From contig CALKIH010000009.1 in the NCBI GenBank assembly GCA_937995335.1, positions 54,321 through 118,320 of the forward strand: a stretch of DNA of 64,000 nt. The letters are read 5' to 3'. Source of the DNA: UBA2357 sp002344625 (GTDB taxonomy: Bacteria > Pseudomonadota > Gammaproteobacteria > Burkholderiales > Rhodocyclaceae). Below are positions 25,206-32,469 of the stretch, piece by piece (the first letter of the stretch is position 1; every line of letters begins with the position of its first letter). The translations under genes and the position numbers were made by a program. A model generated the notes under the pieces. That model searched no databases, was not told where the DNA came from, and worked only from the letters and a program-made list of their open reading frames with translations.

Positions 25206-26014
25206 GGCGTCACCCAGGCGTCGATCCGGTTGCCGTTGTTGTCGCGACCGGTGACATGCAGCTTGCCGCCACTCGCGGCTCCGGGGGGCAAGTCGATGGT
25301 GAAGCTCGGATTCTCCGCGACCGGCTCGTAAGGTCTTATGTGCATCACCGTGCGTCCGCTGTCGTCGGCCAGGGCAAGTTCATCGATATGGAAGACCGGA
25401 ATGCCCGCCGCGAGGCCGGTATCCATCGGGTGGATGATCCGCATCCGCACGCGCTCGCCACCATCGACCCGCGACCAGATCCGGCCGCTCACCTGATTCA
25501 GGCGCTCCTGCCACTCGGGCGAGCTCGATCCGGCCGACGGCAGCGTGCACCCGCCGCCGGTTGCGGTGATCCAGGTACCGCCCACCCGCCATGTTCCGTC
25601 GCTGCCCAGCACCGCCGCCCGCACCGGCGACGATTGCTGCAGCTTGAGCCGAAAGCCGAGGCTGGGCCGGGCGTGCGCGGCCTGAAACTCCAGGACCTTC
25701 ACGATCGGGTTGAAGTCGGCGAACACCACCACGCTGCGCGCGTCGCCCAGCGCGCTCGCGTCTACCGTGACTGGCACGTTCATCGAGTCCTCGGCGATGC
25801 GGGGGGCCGTCACCCGGACGCGCTCGTCGAAAACCACCGGCGCATCGCCAAAGAACAGCTTGCGCATGTCGTCCCAGCGCGGTGAGCCGAGCGGGTCGAC
25901 GATGGGGTGGGGCGGCGCCTGGAGTGCGGCGGTGTGTTGCAGGTCCGCGGCGGACGCCGGGGCGAGGCCTGCCAGCAGCGCCAGCGAAAGTAGCGGGAGG
26001 TTTGGACGGCGCAT
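25202..26014 (-). CDS. quinoprotein dehydrogenase-associated SoxYZ-like carrier
   Basis: A 270-residue fused carrier with a signal peptide (cleavage near ASAAD). The N-terminal SoxY-like half ends in ATGGGCTLPS, which resembles the SoxY GGCGG swinging-arm tail carrying the substrate-binding Cys; the C-terminal half is SoxZ-like (GERVRMRIIHPMDTGL). The ATG at 26014 follows AAGGA by 7 nt. It is first in a sigma-54-driven operon with the metallohydrolase. No sulfur-oxidising dehydrogenase is nearby, so this is the alcohol-system variant of unknown chemistry. Confidence 0.87.
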   Translation of the reverse strand: MRRPNLPLLSLALLAGLAPASAADLQHTAALQAPPHPIVDPLGSPRWDDMRKLFFGDAPVVFDERVRVTAPRIAEDSMNVPVTVDASALGDARSVVVFADFNPIVKVLEFQAAHARPSLGFRLKLQQSSPVRAAVLGSDGTWRVGGTWITATGGGCTLPSAGSSSPEWQERLNQVSGRIWSRVDGGERVRMRIIHPMDTGLAAGIPVFHIDELALADDSGRTVMHIRPYEPVAENPSFTIDLPPGAASGGKLHVTGRDNNGNRIDAWVTP

Positions 26015-26078
26015 CTCGAAATCCTTGTGTGGCGGGCGAGGCGGAGCCCGCGCTCGTTCCTGTATGGACGCGCCAGCA

Positions 26079-26094
26079 TGCAATTGATGTGCCA
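26079..26094 (-). promoter_or_regulatory. sigma-54 promoter of the carrier/hydrolase operon
   Basis: Read on the minus strand: TGGCACA-TCAA-TTGCA, one mismatch to TGGCACG-N4-TTGCW, with GG/GC spacing of 10 bp. The leader to the ATG at 26014 would be about 55 nt. Confidence 0.8.
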
Positions 26095-26133
26095 ATGAAA
26101 AACGGGCAGATCGGGTGGCGGGCGGTCAGATGC

Positions 26134-26152
26134 CTGTTGCGATTCGCAACAG
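26134..26152. promoter_or_regulatory. palindromic enhancer between two divergent sigma-54 promoters
   Basis: CTGTTGCGATTCGCAACAG is a perfect 9-1-9 inverted repeat. It lies about 40 bp from the minus promoter at 26079-26094 and about 60 bp from the plus promoter at 26212-26227. It fits the N-TGTT-N9-AACA-N form also seen twice at 5335-5372. It is the best candidate for the binding site of the AcoR-type activator. Confidence 0.7.
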
Positions 26153-26211
26153 CTGGCTCCAAGCGCCACAGCATGCGCGCGAATCTTGTCGGCCCGGCTT
26201 GGGTTCCGATA

Positions 26212-26227
26212 TGGCACGCGCTTTGCA
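26212..26227 (+). promoter_or_regulatory. sigma-54 promoter of the quinoprotein alcohol dehydrogenase
   Basis: TGGCACG-CGCT-TTGCA is a perfect match to the -24/-12 consensus with correct spacing. The predicted leader is about 72 nt, ending in GAGGAGAAAACA before the ATG at 26311. Confidence 0.88.
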
Positions 26228-26310
26228 GACAAGCTTGCGCCGGACCCGGACAGTGCTTCGGGCGCGCAAGCTCAAAAAATGACGATCCCGAGAGAACCGA
26301 GGAGAAAACA

Positions 26311-28140
26311 ATGAATTTGAAGAGGAATGTGGCCCGTTTTCCGGGCGTGCTGACCGCCCTGGCGGTCGCATTGGCCGGATTCGGGCAGGTGCACGCCGCT
26401 GGCGTGACCGATCAGGACATCGTCGACGACGCGACGACGACCCATCAAGTCGTCAGCAACGGCATGGGTACCAAGGGCCAGCGCTACACCCTGCTGAAAC
26501 AGGTCAACGTCGACACGGTGAAAGACCTGGTGCCGGTCTGGTCGTTCTCGTTCGGTGGCGAGAAGCAGCGCGGCCAGCAGTCGCAGCCCTTGATCTACGA
26601 CGGGAAGATGTACGTGACCGCGTCGTACAGCCGCATCTTCGCCCTGGATGCCAAGACCGGGAAAAAGCTGTGGAAGTACGAGCATCGCCTACCGGACGGC
26701 ATCATGCCTTGTTGCGACGTGATCAACCGCGGCGCCGCGATCTTTGGCGAACTGGTGATCTTCGGCACGCTCGATGCCCAACTGGTTGCCCTCAACAAGG
26801 ATACCGGCAAGGTCGCCTGGCGCGAAAAGATCGCCGACTACAAGGATGGCTACTCGTTCACTGCCGCGCCGCAGATCGTCAAGGGTTTGTTGATCACCGG
26901 CAATTCGGGGGGCGAGTTCGGGGTGGTCGGGCGCGTGGATGCGCGCGATCCCGTCACCGGAAAGCTGGTATGGACCCGTCCGACCGTCGAAGGGCACATG
27001 GGCTATACCTACGACAAGGATGGCAAGGCGGTCGAGAACGGCCTCTCGGGCACGACCAACGCCACCTGGCCGGGCGATCTGTGGAAGACCGGCGGTGCCG
27101 CGCCCTGGCAGACCGCCTATTACGACCCGGATGTCAACCTGATCTACATCGGCACCGGCAACCCCTCGCCGTGGAACTCGTGGCTGCGTCCGGGTGACAA
27201 TCTTTACTCCTCGTCGACCCTGGCGCTCGATCCGGCAGACGGCAAGATCGTCTGGCATTACCAGAACACGCCGCATGACGGCTGGGATTTCGACGGGGTG
27301 AACGAGTTCATTTCGTTCGAGTACAAGGATCCCAAGACCGGCAGCGTGGTCAAGGCGGGCGGGAAGGCCGACCGCAACGGCTTCTTCTTCGTGAACGACC
27401 GGACCAACGGCAAGCTGCTCAACGCCTTTCCGTTCGTGAACCGCATCGACTGGGCGAAGGGCATCGATCTCGAGACCGGGCGCCCGATCTACAACGAGGA
27501 GAAGCGCCCGGGCAACCCCTTCCTGCAGACCGCGGCCAAGCCCGCAGACGGCGCGGCCGCGCCGGCGGCCGATGCGCAGGCTAAAGGCGAGTCGGTGTTC
27601 AATGCGCCGTCCTTCCTGGGGGGCAAGAACCAGATGCCGATGGCGTTCAGCCCGGAGACCGGCTACTTCTACGTGCCGGCCAACGAATGGGGCATGGACA
27701 TCTGGAACGAGCCGGTGTCGTTCAAGCGCGGAGCCGCCTATCTGGGCGCCGGTTTCACGATCAAGCCTCTGCATGACGACTTCATCGGCGTGATGCGGGC
27801 GGTCGATCCGGTGACTGGCAAGGTGGTCTGGGAGGTCAAGAACAACGCGCCCTTGTGGGGTGGTGTGATGACCACGGCTGGAAACCTGGTCTTCTACGGC
27901 ACGCCCGAAGGCTACCTGAAGGCGGTGAATGCCACGACCGGCGAGGAGGTATGGCAGTTCCAGACGGGTTCGGGTGTGATCGCCCCGCCCGTGTCGTGGG
28001 AAGACGGCGGCGAGCAGTACATTGCGGTGGTGTCGGGTTGGGGGGGCGCGGTGCCGCTGTGGGGGGGCGATGTCGCCAAACGGGTGAACATGCTCGAACA
28101 GGGTGGCTCGGTGTGGGTGTTCAAGCTCCACAAGAGCTGA
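26311..28140 (+). CDS. PQQ-dependent alcohol dehydrogenase, ExaF/PedH (lanthanide) type
   Basis: A 609-residue periplasmic quinoprotein with a signal peptide (cleavage near VHAAG) and an eight-blade W-motif propeller. The vicinal disulfide that clamps PQQ is C134-C135 (MPCCDV). The catalytic Asp is D326 in GWDFDGVNEF, and D328 two residues on is the extra acidic residue that marks lanthanide-dependent enzymes; calcium enzymes of the ExaA/PedE type have Ser or Ala there. The substrate is probably a short or aromatic alcohol, oxidised to an aldehyde with cytochrome c as acceptor. It is driven by a perfect sigma-54 promoter and followed by a cytochrome gene. An Ala/Pro insert (about residues 410-430) precedes the FNAPSFLGGKNQ region. 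Confidence 0.9.
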   Translation: MNLKRNVARFPGVLTALAVALAGFGQVHAAGVTDQDIVDDATTTHQVVSNGMGTKGQRYTLLKQVNVDTVKDLVPVWSFSFGGEKQRGQQSQPLIYDGKMYVTASYSRIFALDAKTGKKLWKYEHRLPDGIMPCCDVINRGAAIFGELVIFGTLDAQLVALNKDTGKVAWREKIADYKDGYSFTAAPQIVKGLLITGNSGGEFGVVGRVDARDPVTGKLVWTRPTVEGHMGYTYDKDGKAVENGLSGTTNATWPGDLWKTGGAAPWQTAYYDPDVNLIYIGTGNPSPWNSWLRPGDNLYSSSTLALDPADGKIVWHYQNTPHDGWDFDGVNEFISFEYKDPKTGSVVKAGGKADRNGFFFVNDRTNGKLLNAFPFVNRIDWAKGIDLETGRPIYNEEKRPGNPFLQTAAKPADGAAAPAADAQAKGESVFNAPSFLGGKNQMPMAFSPETGYFYVPANEWGMDIWNEPVSFKRGAAYLGAGFTIKPLHDDFIGVMRAVDPVTGKVVWEVKNNAPLWGGVMTTAGNLVFYGTPEGYLKAVNATTGEEVWQFQTGSGVIAPPVSWEDGGEQYIAVVSGWGGAVPLWGGDVAKRVNMLEQGGSVWVFKLHKS

Positions 28141-28164
28141 GGTCGCACCGGGTTGCGCGAAGGA

Positions 28165-28193
28165 CCCGGGCATGCGGCGGCCGAATGCCCGGG
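28165..28193 (+). terminator. inverted repeat between dehydrogenase and cytochrome genes
   Basis: CCCGGGCAT and ATGCCCGGG form a perfect 9-bp stem with an 11-nt loop, 24 nt after the dehydrogenase stop. No T-run follows. It may stabilise the dehydrogenase transcript and lower expression of the cytochrome gene. Confidence 0.5.
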
Positions 28194-28252
28194 CATGGGT
28201 GCCCACGACGTAAGCGTATCGCGCTGTATCGCGCCGTTTAAAGGAGATAGTA

Positions 28253-28630
28253 ATGAAGCAGGTCATGATGATTACCGCCGTTGCGCTGCTGATCGCGGCG
28301 CCGGCGTATGCCGATCTGGCCCAGGACGAGGCGATGAAGGCGCTTGCATCCAAGAGCGGATGCAACACCTGTCACGGGATCGAGGCCGCGAAGCCGGGTC
28401 CTGACGGCCTCGCGCCGATCGGCCCGGCCTGGGTGGATGTCGCCGGCCAGTACGCCGGGAAGCCCGGGGCCTCGGAATTCCTGACCCGGATCGTGCTGGA
28501 GGGTTCGAACCCCTACAGCAGCCATTGGAAGGGCAAGGTCAGCGGGTTGGCGATGCCGCCCAATGCGGTTGCGATCACCGAAGCCGACGCGCGTGCGCTG
28601 GTGCACTGGATCCTCGCACTCAAGAAATAA
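28253..28630 (+). CDS. small periplasmic cytochrome c, likely acceptor of the alcohol dehydrogenase
   Basis: A 125-residue protein with a signal peptide (cleavage near AYADL). It binds one haem at CNTCHG and has the axial Met in GLAMPPNAV, typical of class I c551-like cytochromes. The ribosome site is AAAGGAG. It lies 112 nt after the dehydrogenase and is followed by a rho-independent terminator, so it probably carries electrons from PQQ to the respiratory chain. Confidence 0.88.
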   Translation: MKQVMMITAVALLIAAPAYADLAQDEAMKALASKSGCNTCHGIEAAKPGPDGLAPIGPAWVDVAGQYAGKPGASEFLTRIVLEGSNPYSSHWKGKVSGLAMPPNAVAITEADARALVHWILALKK

Positions 28631-28681
28631 GCGTATCCCTCCCCCGACCGGAAGCTGCAGCACAGGGCTCTCCGCGAGTTT

Positions 28682-28709
28682 CAGCGCCCTCGGTGGCGCT
28701 GTTTTTTTT
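28682..28709 (+). terminator. rho-independent terminator of the dehydrogenase-cytochrome unit
   Basis: CAGCGCC-CTCGGT-GGCGCTG is followed directly by eight T residues. It ends the plus-strand unit 50 nt after the cytochrome stop. Confidence 0.92.
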
Positions 28710-28792
28710 GCCGCAAAGAGCGGGTTCGGCTGCAGGGCGAACGCTCGCGACCGGGCCTGCGAGCGACGCGAGGCGTGATTGTGGCGATGTGG

Positions 28793-28831
28793 GGCGGAAT
28801 TGCTCCGTGGCGGAGCAATTCCGCCACGGAG
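28793..28831. terminator. two overlapping, mutually exclusive hairpins
   Basis: GGCGGAATTGCTCCG-TGG-CGGAGCAATTCCGCC is a perfect 15-bp stem at 28793-28825. The overlapping segment CTCCGTGGCGGA-GCAAT-TCCGCCACGGAG is a perfect 12-bp stem at 28803-28831. Only one can form at a time. It lies 11 nt past the minus-strand stop at 28843 and probably works as a bidirectional terminator in the convergent gap. Confidence 0.65.
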
Positions 28832-28842
28832 CAGGGCGAGGC

Positions 28843-29688
28843 TCAGGGCAGCCGATGTGTCAGGCCGTGATCCCTGAAGATCTGGTCGAGCTCGCCGGAA
28901 CGTTGCAGTTCGGCGAGCGCTTCGGACAACGCGGAGGCGAGGGCGGTGCTGTCGGCCTTGACCGCCATCCCGATCGGCCAGCCGGTGACGCGCATCTCGG
29001 GCATCGACACGGTGTCGATCGCAACCCCCTGGATGCTGCGAAAGGCGGCTTCGAGCTGGGTGTAGGTGCCCAGCACCGCCGCCACCTCGCCGCGCGACAT
29101 CGCTTCGGCAGCCTCGGGAATGGTGCGGAAATGAACCACGTTGTCGCGCAGCCGGCCGTTGAGCACATGCAGCAGGAAATCGCTCGCATGGGTGTCGAGC
29201 TCGGCGCCGATCTTCTCGCGGGTGAAAACCTCGAACGCGTTCGCCGCGGAGCCTTGCGGCGGCGGAATCCGTTCGGGCCGGCGCGCGAGCGCCATCGTCT
29301 CGAGATGGTAGGGGCCGAAGATCGCGACCTGCTGGTTGCTGCGGGCGAACTCGAGGTCGACGGGGACGTGCAGCATCACGTCCGCGGGTTGGCCGCCGAG
29401 ATAGTGACCACGCCAGACCATGTTGCGCAGGTCGTCGTTCATCGTTTCTCCAGCGGGGAACTCCGCGACCTGGGCTTGCAGGCCCAGGCGCCGGGCGAGC
29501 GCCTGGCCGATCGCGACGTCGACGCCCTTGCCGCGCTCGGAGTAGGGTGCGAAGCCCGCATACACGGCGATTCTCAGCGCCCCCGCCTGCTGCAGTTCGA
29601 GATCCGCGCGGGCGTGGGCGGGCATCAGGCAGGCGGCGAGCAGGCCGCCCGCGACGCGCATGAAGCGGCGGCGGTCATTGTCCGTCAT
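28843..29688 (-). CDS. quinoprotein dehydrogenase-associated periplasmic binding protein (MoxJ/XoxJ-like)
   Basis: A 281-residue protein of the bacterial extracellular solute-binding family 3 fold. The N-terminus (DRRRFMRVAGGLLAACLM) has a twin Arg-like signal. LRIAVYAGFAPYSERGKGVDVAIGQALARRLG is the first-lobe signature, followed by GQPADVMLHVP. MoxJ/XoxJ proteins help mature or activate methanol-type dehydrogenases, and this is their alcohol-cluster relative. It overlaps the upstream cytochrome gene by 14 nt, so both are one operon. Confidence 0.85.
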   Translation of the reverse strand: MTDNDRRRFMRVAGGLLAACLMPAHARADLELQQAGALRIAVYAGFAPYSERGKGVDVAIGQALARRLGLQAQVAEFPAGETMNDDLRNMVWRGHYLGGQPADVMLHVPVDLEFARSNQQVAIFGPYHLETMALARRPERIPPPQGSAANAFEVFTREKIGAELDTHASDFLLHVLNGRLRDNVVHFRTIPEAAEAMSRGEVAAVLGTYTQLEAAFRSIQGVAIDTVSMPEMRVTGWPIGMAVKADSTALASALSEALAELQRSGELDQIFRDHGLTHRLP

Positions 29689-30124
29689 AGACCGTCTCCA
29701 GCCAGGCGCGGATCGCCCACATGGCTTCCTGCGACAGCATGCCTTCGAACGGCGGCATGTAAACCGCGCCGTTGCGGGTGACGCCGTGCCTGACCCGCCC
29801 GATGTAATACTCATCCATGTCGGGGCTGTGCTCGAGGTAGCGCAGGTCGGGGGCGATGCCGCCGGAGACGGCGCCGAGTCCGTGACAGCGGGCGCAGTTT
29901 TGGTTGAATGCGGAGTCGCCGATGCGGATGGCGTCGGCATTCTTGCTGTAGGGGTTTTCGGCACGCCATTCCTCGCCGAGCTGTTCGAGTTTCGACGTAT
30001 CCACCGCTTGCGGCGTGACGTCGCCGTGGGCATTCGTGTGTCCGCTCGCGAAGAGCAGGCAGCAGGTCAGCGCACCGGCCTTGAGTGTCGTGGCCAGGGT
30101 CTCCTCCAGGGTCTCAATGTTCAC
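29675..30124 (-). CDS. cytochrome c-550 of the PedF type
   Basis: A 149-residue exported cytochrome c with a GTG start (GAGGAT 9 nt upstream). Haem binding is at CARCHG, with the axial Met in VYMPPFEGML. The segment YLEHSPDMDEYYIGRVRHGV is typical of the PedF group. It is first in the operon with the MoxJ-like protein and is preceded by a perfect sigma-54 promoter, so it should be induced with the dehydrogenase. Confidence 0.87.
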   Translation of the reverse strand: MNIETLEETLATTLKAGALTCCLLFASGHTNAHGDVTPQAVDTSKLEQLGEEWRAENPYSKNADAIRIGDSAFNQNCARCHGLGAVSGGIAPDLRYLEHSPDMDEYYIGRVRHGVTRNGAVYMPPFEGMLSQEAMWAIRAWLETVYDGQ

Positions 30125-30191
30125 TTCGTGTATCCTCAGTTTGATGGGTCAGGGCAGATTCGAGCCGGAAACAACCGGACACCGGCTCTAC

Positions 30192-30207
30192 TGCAAACGG
30201 CGTGCCA
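30192..30207 (-). promoter_or_regulatory. sigma-54 promoter of the cytochrome/MoxJ-like operon
   Basis: Read on the minus strand: TGGCACG-CCGT-TTGCA, a perfect consensus match, about 57 nt upstream (after start-site offset) of the GTG at 30124. I could not find a clear TGTT-N9-AACA dyad beside this one. Confidence 0.87.
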
Positions 30208-30400
30208 TCAATCCTGAAAAGCGTCCGGAAGCTGGTTCTCCAGCTCGCCTCGCAGGCGCTCAATTCCAGATGTAACAATGGCTTGAGCGGGGGCGCATGA
30301 GCAGGTTTGATTTGCTTCGATACGCATCAAGTGCTACCTTTTGGACCGATCAGAGACATGGCGGACACGCATCCGACCGTGCGACAACGGAGGAGGGACA

Positions 30401-31699
30401 ATGGGTTTGACGTCCGACGGACGCGAGACGAAGGCACAACGCTTCCTGGCGTCGCGACGCGAATTCTTCGAGCGCGGCGATTCCCCGGAAGACGGCGTCA
30501 CGTCGCTCATCATGCGTTCGTGGCAACGCTGTCGCGAGCGGGGCCTGAATCATTCGACGGTGGGCGAAGGCGATCTGGCCGGGCGGGTGCGCCTGTCCGA
30601 ATCGCGCGAGCGCAATGCGATGCTGCTCGAGCAGGCGAGCAGCGTGATGGAGCATGTGTTCGAGCAGATCCGCTCATCGGGCAGCCTGGTGGTTCTTTCG
30701 GATCCGGACGGTTGCATCATCCACAGTCTGGGCGATCCGGATTTCGTCGACCGGGCCAATCGGGTCGCCTTGCAGCCGGGCGCCTGCTGGAACGAGGTGC
30801 TGCGCGGCACCAATGCGATCGGCACCGCGATCGCCGAAAAACGCCCGGTCGAGGTGCTGGGGCTCGAGCATTACCTGGAAGGCAACGGCTTTCTTTCCTG
30901 TAGCGCAGTGCCCGTGATGGCGGCGGACGGCACGTTGTGCGGCGTGCTCGACATCTCGTCCGATCACCGTGTCCATCAGCGCCATACCCTGGGCCTGGTC
31001 AAGCTGTCGGTGCAGCTTCTCGAGAAGCGCCTGTTCGAGAGCGCGTATTCCGGCGGGATACTGATCGCCTTCCATGAGCGGCCCGAATACCTGGGCAGCC
31101 TGCAGGAGGGGGTGATCGCGCTCAGTGCGGATGGTGAACTCCTCGGCGCCAACACCGTTGCGCGCGACTGGCTCACGGCGCGTGTTCGCGACGGAGACGC
31201 GATCGGGTTCAACAGCATCTTCGCCCAGGGCTTTCGGCGCATCATCGACAAGGCGTCGTCGGCCTCGAACACCATGCTCAAGCTGGCGATGCGGCGCGGT
31301 GGCGATCTTTACGTCCAGGTTCGCTCGATGCGGCCACTGATGGTCCCGGCGGTGCGTGACGCGGGCGAGTATCGACAGGGCGGGGACACCGCCCGCGGCT
31401 CGCCCGATCCGGTCGGCAGCCGCAGGACGGAGGCCACGAGCACCCGCATCAGCCTCGACAGTCTCGCGACCGGCGATCCTGCCCTCGGACGCGCGCTCGA
31501 TCGTGCCCGCCGGGTTCAGGGCAAGGACATTCCGCTGCTGATCCAGGGCGAGTCGGGCGTCGGCAAGGAATTGTTCGCACAGGCATTTCACAACAGCGGC
31601 CCGCGCGCGTCGGGGCCGTTCGTCGCGCTCAATTGCGCCGCCGTGCCCGAGTCCCTGATAAGAACGAGTGAGATAAATCCCATGGGCCAGGCGAGATAA
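30401..31699 (+). pseudogene. AcoR-type sigma-54 activator, truncated by prophage insertion
   Basis: The frame has 432 codons; about 418 are host sequence and the last 14 are phage. The ATG at 30401 follows GGAGGAGGGACA. Residues about 20-230 are the AcoR-type sensor with a GAF domain (QPGACWNEVLRGTNAIGTA, NGFLSCSAVPVMA); a PAS-like part lies at about 240-310. The AAA+ domain starts near 350, with Walker A GESGVGKEL intact, but the frame leaves the family pattern right after FVALNCAAVPESLI, so the sigma-54-contacting GAFTGA loop, Walker B and the HTH are lost. Normal members have 600-650 residues. The four sigma-54 promoters nearby suggest it was their activator. The missing 3' part should lie beyond the far end of the prophage. 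Confidence 0.88.
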
Positions 31700-31734
31700 A
31701 TCCGGAATATAGGGGAACATATCCGGATATAGGG
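31656..31734. repeat. phage terminus with transposase-binding-like repeats
   Basis: GAGATAAATCC occurs at 31670-31680 and 31693-31703. TCCGGAATATAGGG (31701-31714) is nearly repeated as TCCGGATATAGGG (31722-31734). The common ATCC core recurs at 31677, 31700 and 31721, about two helical turns apart. ATATCCGGATAT (31719-31730) is a perfect palindrome. Ends of Mu, Tn552 and TniA-type elements carry such spaced repeats and start with TG. If insertion duplicated 5 bp, GTCCC (31651-31655) is the left copy. Confidence 0.7.
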
Positions 31735-31860
31735 CGGCGAAAAGTGCAAAACACTTGCAGCAGACAAAACGGAATTAACGGGCCTTGCGCCTGCGTCGTC
31801 CAGCCCGATTATGCAGCAGCTTCCTCGCCCATCGGGGCCTTACATCAATGTCTGCTCGAG

Positions 31861-32334
31861 TCATGGCAGGAGGTAGTTGGCGACGATATCGAGGATGGCT
31901 TCACGGTCTTCGGCGCCCAGTGTCCCGGAATTGGGGTCGGCTGTGAGAAGACCGCGGCGCGGCATGTGCTTGGTGCCGAACTCGTGATAGGCCGCGTACG
32001 GAGCATCGAAGCCAATGGTGGTGCTGGTCGCATCGAACGAATGCGACAGGCCATCGAGCAGGTCGCCGTAGCGCTCCAAGAGTTTGCCCCTGCCAGCCCC
32101 CAGTTTGCTGGCAGCCGGCGTGCCCGCGAAAGGATAGCTGGCCTCGGTTGTGGGTTCCCATTTTGCCCATTCATTACCGTTCGGGTCGCGGCGCGTTTCG
32201 AAGCGCGCGGAAACTCGGGCTTCCATCTCAAGGCCGATCTGGTCCATGAGCGGGGAAAGATCACTTGAGCGCTCGAGCAGCTGCTCGAGAAAGTCGAGTA
32301 TCGGGCGATCGTCAATTTTGATGGTCAGCGCCAT
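31861..32334 (-). CDS. phage virion morphogenesis protein (Mu gpG family)
   Basis: A 157-residue protein of the phage virion morphogenesis / tail completion family: RFETRRDPNGNEWAKWEPTT near residue 45 and YAAYHEFGTKHMPRRGLL near residue 112 are the family fingerprints. It is the last gene of the minus block, transcribed toward the phage end, and lies 133 bp from the minor head gene. It likely helps join head and tail. Confidence 0.87.
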   Translation of the reverse strand: MALTIKIDDRPILDFLEQLLERSSDLSPLMDQIGLEMEARVSARFETRRDPNGNEWAKWEPTTEASYPFAGTPAASKLGAGRGKLLERYGDLLDGLSHSFDATSTTIGFDAPYAAYHEFGTKHMPRRGLLTADPNSGTLGAEDREAILDIVANYLLP

Positions 32335-32447
32335 GTGCTATCCTTTAACCAAGGCGTTGCGGCAAAGTCTCCCGGCATCCGCTGAGGGCAGACCTGGGGC
32401 CCAAAGGTTCCGTCGGTGGTCAGGGGAGCCCACCGCGCAGCGCCCAC

Positions 32448-32469
32448 GAGGCGGCCCAGGTGCCGCCTC
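32448..32469 (-). terminator. hairpin at the stop codon of the minor head gene
   Basis: GAGGCGGC-CCAGGT-GCCGCCTC is a perfect 8-bp stem that includes the stop codon at 32470-32468. It may limit read-through from the head genes into the virion morphogenesis gene. Confidence 0.45.

Noticed and set aside
28141..28252. Separate sigma-54 promoter for the small cytochrome gene
   Set aside because: No TGG-N10-GC pattern of adequate quality is present; the gap holds a hairpin instead.
31656..31860. tRNA or integrase attachment site at the phage edge
   Set aside because: No tRNA-like sequence and no integrase are seen; the insertion lies inside a coding gene and the phage has a transposase.
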